In this document: positions 1 to 7,889 of the stretch, in pieces
How the letters are laid out: every line of letters starts with the position of its first letter
Position numbering within the stretch: position 1 is the first letter of the stretch
Assembly (NCBI GenBank): GCA_913057925.1
Contig: CAJXPG010000006.1
Span: 1 to 52,371, forward strand
From: an uncultured Colwellia sp.
Lineage (GTDB): Bacteria; Pseudomonadota; Gammaproteobacteria; Enterobacterales; Alteromonadaceae
Reading direction: 5' to 3'
DNA length: 52,371 nucleotides
Notes under the pieces: generated by a model
Database searches by the model: none
What the model saw: only the letters and a program-made list of their open reading frames with translations
Told to the model about the DNA's origin: nothing
Translations under genes and position numbers: made by a program

Positions 1-46
1 AAGTTACACTGGAAATAAATAATATTATTACGGGTAGAAATTTCAC
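1..46 (-). CDS. Start of a second integron-cassette gene (partial, runs off window)
   Basis: Directly beyond the attC site on the minus strand, a GTG codon at 46-44 opens a frame that stays open to the window edge. A GAGGA ribosome-binding sequence (plus-strand complement 52-56) lies 5 bases ahead of it. The first residues read M-K-F-L-P-V-I-I-L-F-I-S-S-V-T, a basic then hydrophobic start typical of a signal peptide. The neighbouring ATG gives an immediate stop (ATG TGA), so GTG is the only sensible start. Only 15 codons are visible and nothing can be said about function. The position fits the next cassette of the same array. Confidence 0.4.
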   Translation of the reverse strand, partial: MKFLPVIILFISSVT

Positions 47-62
47 ATGTATCCTCAGAGCA

Positions 63-163
63 ACTTAACGCCGCGCTAAGCGGCAAAAAGTTGTTGGCTA
101 AAATAAGTGAGGAACGAACAAAAGCCAACTGTTTTTTGTCCGCTCTTTAGCGCCTTGTTATAG
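63..163 (-). other. attC recombination site (integron cassette)
   Basis: Read on the minus strand, this 101-base element begins with the R'' box CTATAAC (163-157) followed by AAGGCGCTAAAGAGCGG, and ends with GCCGCTTAGCGCGGC and the R' core GTTAAGT (69-63). The outer arms (GGCGCTAAAG.GCGG against CCGCTTAGCGC.GGCG) and inner arms (AGTTGGCTTTTGTTCGTTCC against the AGCCAACAACTTTTTG side) fold into the long imperfect hairpin typical of attC. Sequence and length resemble the large attC sites of chromosomal integrons in Vibrio, Shewanella and relatives. It starts 1 base after the stop codon of the cassette gene, as usual for cassettes. Confidence 0.85.
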
Positions 164-740
164 CTCAACGCCACCTAACATGAGGCCAACTGATACAATC
201 TATTCTGGGGTTAGATTTTAACGCCATACTTTTAGATACTACAGTTCCATGCATTTTATCTACAGAGAATAAGTACCAAAGGTTACCTTTGCCCAAATAA
301 TTGTCCATGTGTCCAGCGCCAAAATCCAAACTATCTCTTGCAGTAATTGCTCGGCTAATATGCATTTTAGGAGAAATACCAAACTCATCTATGATTTGAT
401 TACTACAAGTTACCACTTCATCAAGTTTTACGATCCCTTTTTCATATTGTTGATCTTCATTTATGTATGAGATGAAACTTATCAGCTCTTCATTTTCATG
501 AGTTGATACTGTGAATATGTGAAAATCAGGAGAGTCGCCTTGTCCAATAGACTGAGTCACTTTATGAAAAGGGAAATTATTGCTCACTTTATATAAGGAT
601 ATCTCCATTCCTTTTGTGATTTTCATGTTACCGACAGAAGATTCAGTGAATATAATTTTTTTTGATTCACTGCTACTAGCGGCAAAAGATAACAATATTA
701 ATAAAGTGATGATGTATCGCATACTACCCCTGAGCTATAA
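69..740 (-). mobile_element. Integron gene cassette (one ORF plus attC)
   Basis: The cassette can be delimited from the sequence. Its upstream boundary on the minus strand is G^TTATAG (core at 741-735) and its downstream boundary is G^TTAAG (69-64), giving about 672 bases with one ORF and one attC. In a circular cassette the R'' box must pair with the cassette's own first bases. Here TGAGCTATAAC beside the attC (167-157) is exactly complementary over 11 bases to GTTATAGCTCA at the upstream boundary (741-731). This is strong internal evidence that the two ends belong to the same cassette. No integrase gene is visible in the window. Confidence 0.75.
165..722 (-). CDS. Secreted hypothetical protein encoded by an integron cassette
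   Basis: A 185-residue protein with a clear N-terminal signal peptide (M-R-Y-I-I-T-L-L-I-L-L-S-F-A-A-S, cleavage probably near residue 17-20), so it is predicted to be exported. There are only two cysteines (about positions 106 and 176) and no recognisable catalytic motif; I do not recognise the family. A purine-rich AGGGG sits 5 bases before the ATG, just inside the cassette boundary. The stop codon TGA is part of the 11-base arm that pairs with the upstream end of the cassette. Cassette genes are usually expressed from an upstream promoter outside the cassette, and none is evident here. Function unknown; cassette membership is well supported. Confidence 0.75.
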   Translation of the reverse strand: MRYIITLLILLSFAASSSESKKIIFTESSVGNMKITKGMEISLYKVSNNFPFHKVTQSIGQGDSPDFHIFTVSTHENEELISFISYINEDQQYEKGIVKLDEVVTCSNQIIDEFGISPKMHISRAITARDSLDFGAGHMDNYLGKGNLWYLFSVDKMHGTVVSKSMALKSNPRIDCISWPHVRWR

Positions 741-760
741 CAGTTTATTAGGAGGAAAAA

Positions 761-917
761 TTCCGGCTTTCCACAAGCAGGGATTTATCTTCCATGATTT
801 TTAATAAAACTAAGATTACTGCATTCATTACACTATATCAATAAGTTATAAAAACCACTTCAACTGGTTGATGTGTGAAAGGCGGAATTATTCCCGCTTT
901 CTTGTAGAAAGCCGGAT
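761..917. repeat. Inverted repeat pair next to the cassette (761-777 and 901-917)
   Basis: The minus-strand sequence CTTGTGGAAAGCCGGAA (777-761) matches plus-strand CTTGTAGAAAGCCGGAT (901-917) at 15 of 17 positions. A second small hairpin (GAAAGGCGG / CCGCTTTC, about 877-902) lies beside the right arm. The pair may be a dispersed intergenic repeat or the edge of a further degenerate recombination site. No function is claimed. Confidence 0.4.
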
Positions 918-1176
918 TTATGCTGTACTGTACTTAAATACAGTTACTTTATTTTTTATTTTGCCTTTATTATTTTTACCGTATACCGCTGATCAATTGA
1001 GACTAAAACGTCGCGCAAAAAGAACAAAACAAACTTATTTGTATTGGATAAAAGCGTATAACCTTGCCAATCAATGTTATCGACAGCTAATCGAGCGTGT
1101 GAAACGACTGAAACGACAAATTAATGAGTTTTACACAATCGAATACCAACGAAGTGTTGTCTGGGGGGGGAAGTGA
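868..1176 (+). CDS. Small membrane-anchored basic protein, hypothetical
   Basis: This frame encodes up to 102 residues; starts are TTG at 868 or ATG at 871. It has one hydrophobic segment (about residues 20-40, V-L-Y-L-N-T-V-T-L-F-F-I-L-P-L-L-F-L-P) followed by a strongly basic, probably helical tail rich in Lys, Arg and Tyr (about 46-90). A hairpin with a short T tract follows at 1191-1216. No clear ribosome-binding site precedes either start, and the first codons overlap an inverted-repeat region, so the true start may be further in. I do not recognise it. It may be a genuine single-pass protein or a chance ORF beside an integron array. Confidence 0.35.
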   Translation: MMCERRNYSRFLVESRIYAVLYLNTVTLFFILPLLFLPYTADQLRLKRRAKRTKQTYLYWIKAYNLANQCYRQLIERVKRLKRQINEFYTIEYQRSVVWGGK

Positions 1177-1190
1177 CTTAGCCGTTTTAA

Positions 1191-1216
1191 AGTAAAAGAG
1201 AGCAGAGCCTTTTACT
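1191..1216 (+). terminator. Possible terminator after the 868-1176 ORF
   Basis: An 8-bp perfect stem, AGTAAAAG (1191-1198) with CTTTTACT (1209-1216), has a 10-base loop and is followed by CTTTCTTTTG. The stem is AT-rich and the T tract broken, so this is only a candidate. Confidence 0.4.
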
Positions 1217-1296
1217 CTTTCTTTTGACGTTAAAGGGTCTAGCAGCGTAGCTTTCTAGCCATGAACTTGAGAACGCTCTAGTTATCAAGAATACTA

Positions 1297-1320
1297 ACCC
1301 CGAGAAAACTAATTCGGGGT
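1297..1320. terminator. Hairpin downstream of the sulfatase gene
   Basis: Stem ACCCCGA (1297-1303) with TCGGGGT (1314-1320), 10-base loop, about 27 bases beyond the sulfatase stop codon on the minus strand. There is no strong U tract on either side, so it could be a weak terminator or an mRNA-end stabiliser. Confidence 0.45.
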
Positions 1321-1346
1321 CGTATAAAACTAGCTCCTAGAACAAA

Positions 1347-2849
1347 CTAAAAGCTTTCATCATAAAATTTGTAATCAATAGGCAGTTCTAAAAGCTTTTT
1401 TTCTCGCTTTTTATTATCAAAAAACTTTTTGCCTTTTTTCATTCGTTTTGTGTTCCAGTCAGGGTGGTCAAAACTGGTTGGCAATGGGTTAGGCATGGCT
1501 TTAAGATGCGCGGCAAATTGCTTTTTTATACTGGCATATTCAGGGTTATGGGTAATATTTTCATAACCTCGGCCATCAAAACTACCGTTAGTTTTATATA
1601 AACGTCCTTGCTCTTTACCATAAACAGGCGCAACGGCTTCTAGCAGGTAGTCTTTAGTTCTAACAAGCGTTGCAGGCCCTGGAAATGAATAAATAACGGG
1701 TTTAGTGTGCTCTGAGCCCCCTTTTAGAAAAGCCGCCATACTGGTGCCGTCCACATTAAAGTGAGCAGGTATTTTGGCCCCAGCTAACTCTGCTATGGTT
1801 GGTAGTACGTCAGTAAAGTCCATTAACTCATCAGTCATTTCTCGTTGTTTAACATCTGCTCCTGCCACAACAAATGGAACATGCACGCCGTATTCAACGC
1901 CCTTCCCTTTTGCCGAGGTTGCTGTGCCATTATCTGAGGCATAGATAATGTAGGTATTGTCCTCTATACCCAGATTTTCAATCTTTTTAACTATTTTGCC
2001 AACTAGCTTATCGGCATAATTAATTTGTGATAAAAAGTTTTTCGTCCCTTGAACACTGCTTTTGTTCACAATTTTATTCGAAGCAATCGCGCCTTTAGCA
2101 ACATCATCAGGGGTGGGCGTATGTGCGCCATGAGGCAGCACCATAGTGTAATAAGCCAAAAACGGCTTATCTTGTTTTGCTTGTTGGTCAATAAAATCAA
2201 CAATAGCATCTGAAAAAATGTCAGGGCCATAATCTTTCATGGTGGTGGCTAAAACTTTACCATTTTGAATAATGCCAGGTTTCCAATAGCGTGAAATTTT
2301 CGGTGCACCTGTGATGGCTGAGGCTTCCCATGTATCATCTGGAATAAGCTTTTTACCTAAGATTTTTTCAAATGCTTTCGGGCTCGCATTCCAAGCGGTA
2401 TAGGTATCAACGCCTAGGGCTTCTGAGTCACTCAGTAGATCATAACCTGATGGGTTGTGCCACTTTCCAGATACGGCTACCGCATAGCCTGCATCTTTAA
2501 CAAGCTTGGTAAAGGAAGGTAAGCGCCCTTTATTTTTATAATCATCTTGGTTTTCTAAATAATAAATTTTATTGTCATAAGCGCCATTATTTGTCGCATA
2601 ATTGCCACTTAATATCATTGAGCGAGATGGACCACAAATCGCTTGTGTCCAAGCGTGTTTAAAAGCGACGCCACGCTGAGCTAAAGCATCAATATTGGGC
2701 GTATTACTGGGAACGCCCTTTTTTACTTTATATAGGCCAAATTCTTCAAAACCTGCATCATCCGATAAGATAACAACAAAGTTAGGTTGCTTAGCAACAC
2801 TTATCGATGACAGTAAACTTAGCAAAGCAAGTAATATAACTTTTTTCAT
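1347..2849 (-). CDS. Secreted S1-family sulfatase (formylglycine type)
   Basis: A 500-residue sulfatase that would remove sulfate esters from a carbohydrate. The start is taken as ATG 2849 (M-K-K-V-I-L-L-A-L-L-S), which gives a signal peptide and follows AGAGA; the frame extends 19 codons further up, but that part crosses a terminator hairpin. The N-terminal metal-binding motif is V-V-I-L-S-D-D-A (Asp30-Asp31). The formylglycine site is C-G-P-S-R with Cys72, matching the Cys-type C-x-P-S-R consensus, so activation needs a maturase (none in the window). A lysine-rich tail lies near the C terminus. The gene follows TonB receptor 1 on the same strand, about 100 bases after its stop, and is probably part of the fucan locus. 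The substrate cannot be read from sequence; sulfated fucose or galactose is inferred from context. Confidence 0.93.
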   Translation of the reverse strand: MKKVILLALLSLLSSISVAKQPNFVVILSDDAGFEEFGLYKVKKGVPSNTPNIDALAQRGVAFKHAWTQAICGPSRSMILSGNYATNNGAYDNKIYYLENQDDYKNKGRLPSFTKLVKDAGYAVAVSGKWHNPSGYDLLSDSEALGVDTYTAWNASPKAFEKILGKKLIPDDTWEASAITGAPKISRYWKPGIIQNGKVLATTMKDYGPDIFSDAIVDFIDQQAKQDKPFLAYYTMVLPHGAHTPTPDDVAKGAIASNKIVNKSSVQGTKNFLSQINYADKLVGKIVKKIENLGIEDNTYIIYASDNGTATSAKGKGVEYGVHVPFVVAGADVKQREMTDELMDFTDVLPTIAELAGAKIPAHFNVDGTSMAAFLKGGSEHTKPVIYSFPGPATLVRTKDYLLEAVAPVYGKEQGRLYKTNGSFDGRGYENITHNPEYASIKKQFAAHLKAMPNPLPTSFDHPDWNTKRMKKGKKFFDNKKREKKLLELPIDYKFYDESF

Positions 2850-2869
2850 AACCGATCTCTTTAGAGTAA

Positions 2870-2892
2870 AAAGCCCAGACATGCTGGGCTTT
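2870..2892 (-). terminator. Rho-independent terminator between TonB receptor 1 and sulfatase
   Basis: Perfect 9-bp stem AAAGCCCAG (2870-2878) with CTGGGCTTT (2884-2892), 5-base loop, followed on the minus strand by TTTTTACTC. It sits 56 bases after the receptor stop and ends about 20 bases before the sulfatase ATG, so it would lower or gate expression of the sulfatase relative to the receptor. Confidence 0.85.
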
Positions 2893-2947
2893 AATTTTTG
2901 CAACACTTTAGCTAAATGCTATCAGTGTTACCACTTGGCTAATTTAA

Positions 2948-5854
2948 TTAAAATTTACCGGTAACACTTATACGATATCTACGACCACTGGCATTGTAAG
3001 CATTTAAACGTTCTGTTGAACCAATTTGCTCCCAGTATGGTAGCTGATCTAAGTAAGAGGTACTTACTTCATCGGTAATATTCACACCTTGTAATACTAA
3101 TTTAATACCTTTAGTGATATTAACCGATGCAGATAAATCAAATTGACCATAGGCATCACGATACTGTGCATTTTCTTGTGGACCAAATGCTTGCATCAAA
3201 TATTCTGAGCGATAGTTGTGCGATAACCTAACAAAGAAGCTATCCCCTTCGTAAGCGAGTGTTGTATTGAAGGTGTTTTTTGATAAACCTTCAAGTGGGA
3301 ACGTAGCCCCTTCAACCTCTTTACCTGTATCCGGATCAACAAGTTGTGCTTCACTTTCACTATAGGTGTAGTTAAATTTAACAGATAAGTTAGCTAAGTA
3401 ACTTGGTAAGAAATCTAAATCTTTATAGACGTTAACTTCTGCCCCTTTAACAATTGATGCCGGGCCATTCATCGGACGGCTAATTTCAAACAATAAACAA
3501 CCATTTTCATCGGCATCTTGATCAGGGTTACTTGCAGGAATACAGTTATCTGGTGTTGGGAATGGGTCAACTGTCGTTACTTTTTGAATATAATCTTGCA
3601 TGTCTTTATAAAAAAGACCTAACGAGATCATACCGGTTTTCCCCATGTAATGTTCGAAAGAAACATCAACTTGATCTGAGATAAACGGGTTTAAATATGG
3701 GTTACCACTTTTAACTTTTGGGTTACCCGCACCATAACTTACCGTTAATTTTGGTCCCACTTCACCAAACGTTGGTCTCGCCATTACACGCCCAACAGCA
3801 AAGCGCATTAAGCTGTCTTCAGTAAAAGAATAACGTAAATTTAATGAAGGTAAGGCTTCAGTGAAGTCGTGCTCAAAGCTTCTCGCTTCAACCACTTCTA
3901 CAGGGTTACCATCTTCATCAATAGTTTTAACTTTACTGGCACCATTACTCTCAGTATCAGTGCGCACAACCCTGACACCAAAGTTACCCACCAATGAATC
4001 ATCATCATTAGCAAAGTTCAGTTGTACATAACCAGCAAGGGTATTTTGATTAATGATTGTTGCTTTTAATGGGTCAGGCACTGAATTTTCAAGATTTTTT
4101 AATTCATCTCTTGTTAAGCCAAAATCGGCAAGACCACCATCAAGGTCTGGTACCGGCCAACTATAAACTGTATTTCCGGTAACATCGTCGAAGAAATTAT
4201 CTACAGGGAACTCAGCTTGCACGCCTTCGTTACCAATTCTAGAATCCCAGTTATAACCATCGACGCCTTCAGCATTTTTAGTAAAGCGAGGTTCATCCGC
4301 ATCTCTATCTTTTGTTCTATCGGTATATCTAACACCAAATTCAATTAAACTGACATAAGCAAAATCAAAATCATAATCAAAATCAAGCATAGCCGCTAAT
4401 TCATTATCTTTGGTTAAGTCAGTCGATGAGGTTACCGCACTGATTTTATATTCATCAGCATCAAACATCGATTGATTAATATCACCATGCTGGATCAGTG
4501 AAGGGATATCACCTAAGCGCGTATCAAAAGCATAAGGCACTTTAGTTTGAAGATCATATTTAAGACGAATAGCCTCCGGCGTTGTTAACTCTGTCATTGA
4601 ATAACCAACAGCACCTGAAACACGCATAGAATCAAAGTTTTGATTGATTTCAAGTCCAACAACGACGTTTTCTTTTTCTTTAGTTTTCCAATAGGCTGTG
4701 CTGTTGTTTGAACCTAAACGATTTGCCATAGGTACGCCATTTTCATCAGATAAATAGCCATTACCCGCCAGCACTGAATTATTACCATTAAGGATCATAG
4801 AGCTTGGCTCAACATACCCCATACCCGCAGAAAACACCTGAGATTCTTCACTTTCTTCAGAAGCTGAGTAAGTAGTATCAAAAATAACTTCCATACTATC
4901 TGTTGGTCTCATTTCAAAAGTAACTGCTGCACCAAGGCGTTCACGTTCTTTATTTTTTGTACCGTATTTTAAGCTTTTTGGTCTAGCTGCTCCGTATTGA
5001 CCTAAGTCAACACCATTAAGGTATCTATCGGGATGGCCCTCAGGTAGGGTATAAAGTTTTCCTTCAGAGCTATCATCAATGCCACCTTTGGCACCATTTT
5101 TCTCACCCGTTACCGAGGCTGGCATAAAATAACCATCAACCGCAAAAGCATCTTGGCGTAAATAACGTTTTTCATAGTTAATACCACCTGAAAAACCAAA
5201 GGTTCTATCAGCGAACTGATCAACGTAGTTGATTGAAAATTTAGGACTAGCTTTATCAACTAGCTCAGCGTATTCAGCTCCACCATTTACTACCAACTTC
5301 ATGCTTTTAGCATCAAGAGCTCTACGGGTTTTTAAGTTAATGCTACCACCTAAAGAGCCTTCTACCATAGATGCACTTGGTGTTTTAAATACTTCTACCT
5401 TTTCTAATAAACCAGAATCGAATGCTTCTAAATTAACGCCTTGATCATCACCACTTGAAGTCAGTGTTTTTCCGTTTACAGAAATTCGGTTTAACGCTGG
5501 CCCCATACCACGAATACTGACTTGAGAGCCTTCACCATCTTCTCGAGTGATTGAAACCCCGGTAATACGCTGTAAAGCCTCGGCAATGTTTGCATCAGGC
5601 ATTTTACCGATATCTTCAGCGATAATGGCATCTACAACACCAACCGCTTCCTTTTTCATATCACGAGATTTTTGTTCTGATGCACGAAAGCCAACAACTT
5701 CAATAACTTCAACAGATTTCTCTTTAGCTGCATCGTTTTTTTGTTGTTCTTCTTCAGCTGCGTGTACCGTAGGGTTCACCATTAATAATGATGCGGTACT
5801 CATTATCGCAACTTTACATGCTAATGATAGCTTTGCCATTTTGAACATTTTCAT
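2948..5854 (-). CDS. TonB-dependent outer-membrane receptor (carbohydrate type)
   Basis: A 968-residue receptor. It has a signal peptide (about residues 1-32, ending V-H-A), a TonB-box-like stretch (E-V-I-E-V-V-G-F, 49-56), and a plug domain with the segments D-A-N-I-A-E-A-L-Q-R-I-T-G-V and Q-V-S-I-R-G-M-G-P. A long beta-barrel follows and ends in the usual aromatic residue (R-I-S-V-T-G-K-F). The plug style is that of the Xanthomonas/Caulobacter carbohydrate-receptor group (TonB-Xanth-Caul type). It would import oligosaccharides across the outer membrane using TonB/ExbBD energy (not encoded here). Start ATG 5854 has GGAGA 8 bases upstream. Flanked by a sulfatase and a GH29 fucosidase on the same strand, it is probably the importer for the sulfated-fucan products. 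Confidence 0.95.
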   Translation of the reverse strand: MKMFKMAKLSLACKVAIMSTASLLMVNPTVHAAEEEQQKNDAAKEKSVEVIEVVGFRASEQKSRDMKKEAVGVVDAIIAEDIGKMPDANIAEALQRITGVSITREDGEGSQVSIRGMGPALNRISVNGKTLTSSGDDQGVNLEAFDSGLLEKVEVFKTPSASMVEGSLGGSINLKTRRALDAKSMKLVVNGGAEYAELVDKASPKFSINYVDQFADRTFGFSGGINYEKRYLRQDAFAVDGYFMPASVTGEKNGAKGGIDDSSEGKLYTLPEGHPDRYLNGVDLGQYGAARPKSLKYGTKNKERERLGAAVTFEMRPTDSMEVIFDTTYSASEESEESQVFSAGMGYVEPSSMILNGNNSVLAGNGYLSDENGVPMANRLGSNNSTAYWKTKEKENVVVGLEINQNFDSMRVSGAVGYSMTELTTPEAIRLKYDLQTKVPYAFDTRLGDIPSLIQHGDINQSMFDADEYKISAVTSSTDLTKDNELAAMLDFDYDFDFAYVSLIEFGVRYTDRTKDRDADEPRFTKNAEGVDGYNWDSRIGNEGVQAEFPVDNFFDDVTGNTVYSWPVPDLDGGLADFGLTRDELKNLENSVPDPLKATIINQNTLAGYVQLNFANDDDSLVGNFGVRVVRTDTESNGASKVKTIDEDGNPVEVVEARSFEHDFTEALPSLNLRYSFTEDSLMRFAVGRVMARPTFGEVGPKLTVSYGAGNPKVKSGNPYLNPFISDQVDVSFEHYMGKTGMISLGLFYKDMQDYIQKVTTVDPFPTPDNCIPASNPDQDADENGCLLFEISRPMNGPASIVKGAEVNVYKDLDFLPSYLANLSVKFNYTYSESEAQLVDPDTGKEVEGATFPLEGLSKNTFNTTLAYEGDSFFVRLSHNYRSEYLMQAFGPQENAQYRDAYGQFDLSASVNITKGIKLVLQGVNITDEVSTSYLDQLPYWEQIGSTERLNAYNASGRRYRISVTGKF

Positions 5855-6077
5855 TCGCTAATTCTCCCGATAAGTATAATGTCACACTTTCTTTTTATAG
5901 TTATATTTTTATATGTTACTAATCTGTCATGGTTCCCTGCACTGCTTTTCATTTTATAAATAATAAACAGGAAGACATCTATTATCGTACAATTAAAATG
6001 CTTTTTGCTTTTAATTTAAACAAACCGACATAGTGAACCCTATAAGTAATGTACACTTTTTAAAGAGATTATCTAGT

Positions 6078-6088
6078 TTTATTTACAA
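6078..6088. promoter_or_regulatory. TTTATTTACAA motif upstream of TonB receptor 1
   Basis: An exact TTTATTTACAA, 224 bases upstream of the receptor start. The same 11-mer occurs twice in the fucosidase/beta-helix divergent promoter (18631, 18676), and one-base variants lie before other genes of the locus. Candidate operator of a local regulator; the regulator gene is not in the window. Confidence 0.4.
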
Positions 6089-6172
6089 TAAAAGTGTTTT
6101 TTATATAAAAACATCCGTTTTTGACGCCCGTTTTCAATTTTTTTACTGTTCTTGGAAGGAAATGCATTGGAG

Positions 6173-6186
6173 TGTCACGAGTGACA
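6173..6186. promoter_or_regulatory. Palindrome TGTCAC-GA-GTGACA
   Basis: Two perfect 6-base half sites around a 2-base spacer, just beyond the fucosidase terminator and about 320 bases upstream of the TonB receptor start. The compact dyad resembles a dimeric-regulator operator, but no second copy was found in the window, so the call is tentative. Confidence 0.3.
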
Positions 6187-6192
6187 ATAAAA

Positions 6193-6224
6193 AAAGCTGT
6201 TATTGAAAAATCAATAACAGCTTT
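6193..6224 (-). terminator. Strong rho-independent terminator of the GH29 fucosidase gene
   Basis: Perfect 14-bp stem AAAGCTGTTATTGA (6193-6206) with TCAATAACAGCTTT (6211-6224), 4-base loop, followed on the minus strand by a run of T. It separates the fucosidase transcript from TonB receptor 1, so the receptor must have its own promoter in 5855-6190. Confidence 0.9.
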
Positions 6225-6302
6225 GTAATCAGCAGGAGTCGCTAAATGTTTTACTCATCATAAAGGTAAATAAAACATTCGCTAAGATCTCAGTATTTAT
6301 TC

Positions 6303-7889
6303 TTATAAATTGGCAGCATCAGGCTCTGTTACGATTAAATCACCAGCAACATCAATTTTGAAGGCATAAGCAAATTCACCAAACTTTTCTTTTGGAAATT
6401 GTAAATGCAAGCCCTTGTTATCGCGAGTCCAGGTAATACTTTCATCAGTACCTAATAAAGACACCTTACTAATCTTGCCTTTAGTGGAAATAGCATAATC
6501 ACTGTTTAAGGTATTAATGGTTAGTTTGCCATCTTTTGGCCAATCTAACGCAATGGCATACAGTGCATTGTCTTTTTGGGTAAAGCGGATATCTTTAGCA
6601 CCCAGTTTACGATGGTCCCACTTTATCTTCTCTTTACCCTTAATTTTTACTTGTTTGGTTACTTTAGTTGGCCCTTCGCCATAAACACTAAAGCGTCTTG
6701 TACCATAAATGGATTCGCCATTTACCTTCATCCAACGGCCAATGCCTTTCATGATGGCAATTTCTTCATCGGCAATCGAGCCATCACCTTTTGGCGTAAG
6801 GGATAAAAACATAATGCCGCCACGACTAGTAAAATCAATAATACTGTCGACTTGATAATCAGGTCCGTCACGGTATGTTTTATTGTTGACATAACTCCAT
6901 GGGTAACCAATGGCTCTATCTGCTAACCAATAACCTTTTTGATGTTCAGGCATATCACGGCCATTCTCATAACTTTTTAACCCAACATGATCTGGAAAGT
7001 TAAAATTGGCGGCTAACTTGTTGGCGACAACAACATCTTGTTTACGTTCAGCTGATTCGTTGTAGAAATACGAAATCGCTTTGGTTACATTATCTTCGGT
7101 CGGGTGACCACCTTTCATTGAAGTCGTTAATCCATCAAACCAAATAAAGTCTGGCTTGTAGTTATCAACAACTTCGGTAATTTTTCCATACCAGTCGGCA
7201 TTAAATTGCTCGGTAGAATCACGGCCATATTTCCAGAAAAAATCACCTAACTCAGGATCAGATAGCTCCCAGTTTTTATTAATCTTTGATGCGTCTTTAC
7301 CTTTATTGGGTAATTCACCATAGGCATAGTTAAAGGTTCTACCGTGATGGAATGTGGCTGCTAATTTCATATCTGGATACTTAGCAACTTCAGCAGCGAT
7401 TTCGCCATAAATATCTTTTTTAGGGCCCATGTTTTTAGCATTCCATCGGCTATATTTTGAGTCCCATAATAGAAAACCATCGTGATGAACTAAGGCGATA
7501 CCACCAAATTTCGCGCCAGCTTCATTCATTAAGCCAACCCATTCACTCGCATTAAACTTTGGTGCGGTGAACTTTGGAATAAAGTCTGCGTAACCAAACT
7601 CTTCTAAAGAGCCATATTTTTTAGTGTGATACTCATATACGCCTTTTTTATTTTTTGGCGAGTACATCTGACGAAGGTAATCAGGACCACCATGTGCAGG
7701 TACAGAATAAATCCCCCAATGGGTATATACACCAAACTTGGCATCTATTAACCATTCAGGAATGTCTTTCTTGGCAATTGAATCCCAGTCGGCTTGATAC
7801 TTATGCTGTTCTACAGCTTGCGCTGATAAACTAAAAGCACCTGCCGCAAGGGCTAGACTTAAATAAGAGCTTAAACGTGATTTTTTCAT
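6303..7889 (-). CDS. Alpha-L-fucosidase, GH29, secreted/periplasmic
   Basis: A 528-residue retaining exo-glycosidase predicted to release terminal alpha-L-fucose (members can also accept alpha-L-galactosides). Signal peptide 1-25 (ends L-S-A-Q-A). GH29 landmarks: K-F-G-V-Y-T-H-W-G (51-59), V-H-H-D-G-F (134-139), F-H-H-G-R-T (180-185), and F-I-W-F-D-G, where Asp252 is the expected nucleophile. A C-terminal beta-sandwich is implied by length. The acid/base residue is not conserved across GH29 and cannot be assigned by eye. Upstream of the gene is a TTTATTTACAA-like site; a strong terminator follows. The second GH29 enzyme at 16647-18347 is a lipoprotein with the same core but limited identity, so these look like paralogs with different locations. 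Confidence 0.95.
   Translation of the reverse strand: MKKSRLSSYLSLALAAGAFSLSAQAVEQHKYQADWDSIAKKDIPEWLIDAKFGVYTHWGIYSVPAHGGPDYLRQMYSPKNKKGVYEYHTKKYGSLEEFGYADFIPKFTAPKFNASEWVGLMNEAGAKFGGIALVHHDGFLLWDSKYSRWNAKNMGPKKDIYGEIAAEVAKYPDMKLAATFHHGRTFNYAYGELPNKGKDASKINKNWELSDPELGDFFWKYGRDSTEQFNADWYGKITEVVDNYKPDFIWFDGLTTSMKGGHPTEDNVTKAISYFYNESAERKQDVVVANKLAANFNFPDHVGLKSYENGRDMPEHQKGYWLADRAIGYPWSYVNNKTYRDGPDYQVDSIIDFTSRGGIMFLSLTPKGDGSIADEEIAIMKGIGRWMKVNGESIYGTRRFSVYGEGPTKVTKQVKIKGKEKIKWDHRKLGAKDIRFTQKDNALYAIALDWPKDGKLTINTLNSDYAISTKGKISKVSLLGTDESITWTRDNKGLHLQFPKEKFGEFAYAFKIDVAGDLIVTEPDAANL

Noticed and set aside
580-804. 74-codon plus-strand frame overlapping the cassette gene
   Set aside because: Antisense to the 185-residue cassette protein and crossing the cassette boundary; a shadow frame.
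868-1176. Possibility that the small basic protein is part of an integron integrase
   Set aside because: No tyrosine-recombinase motifs and far too short; not an IntI.
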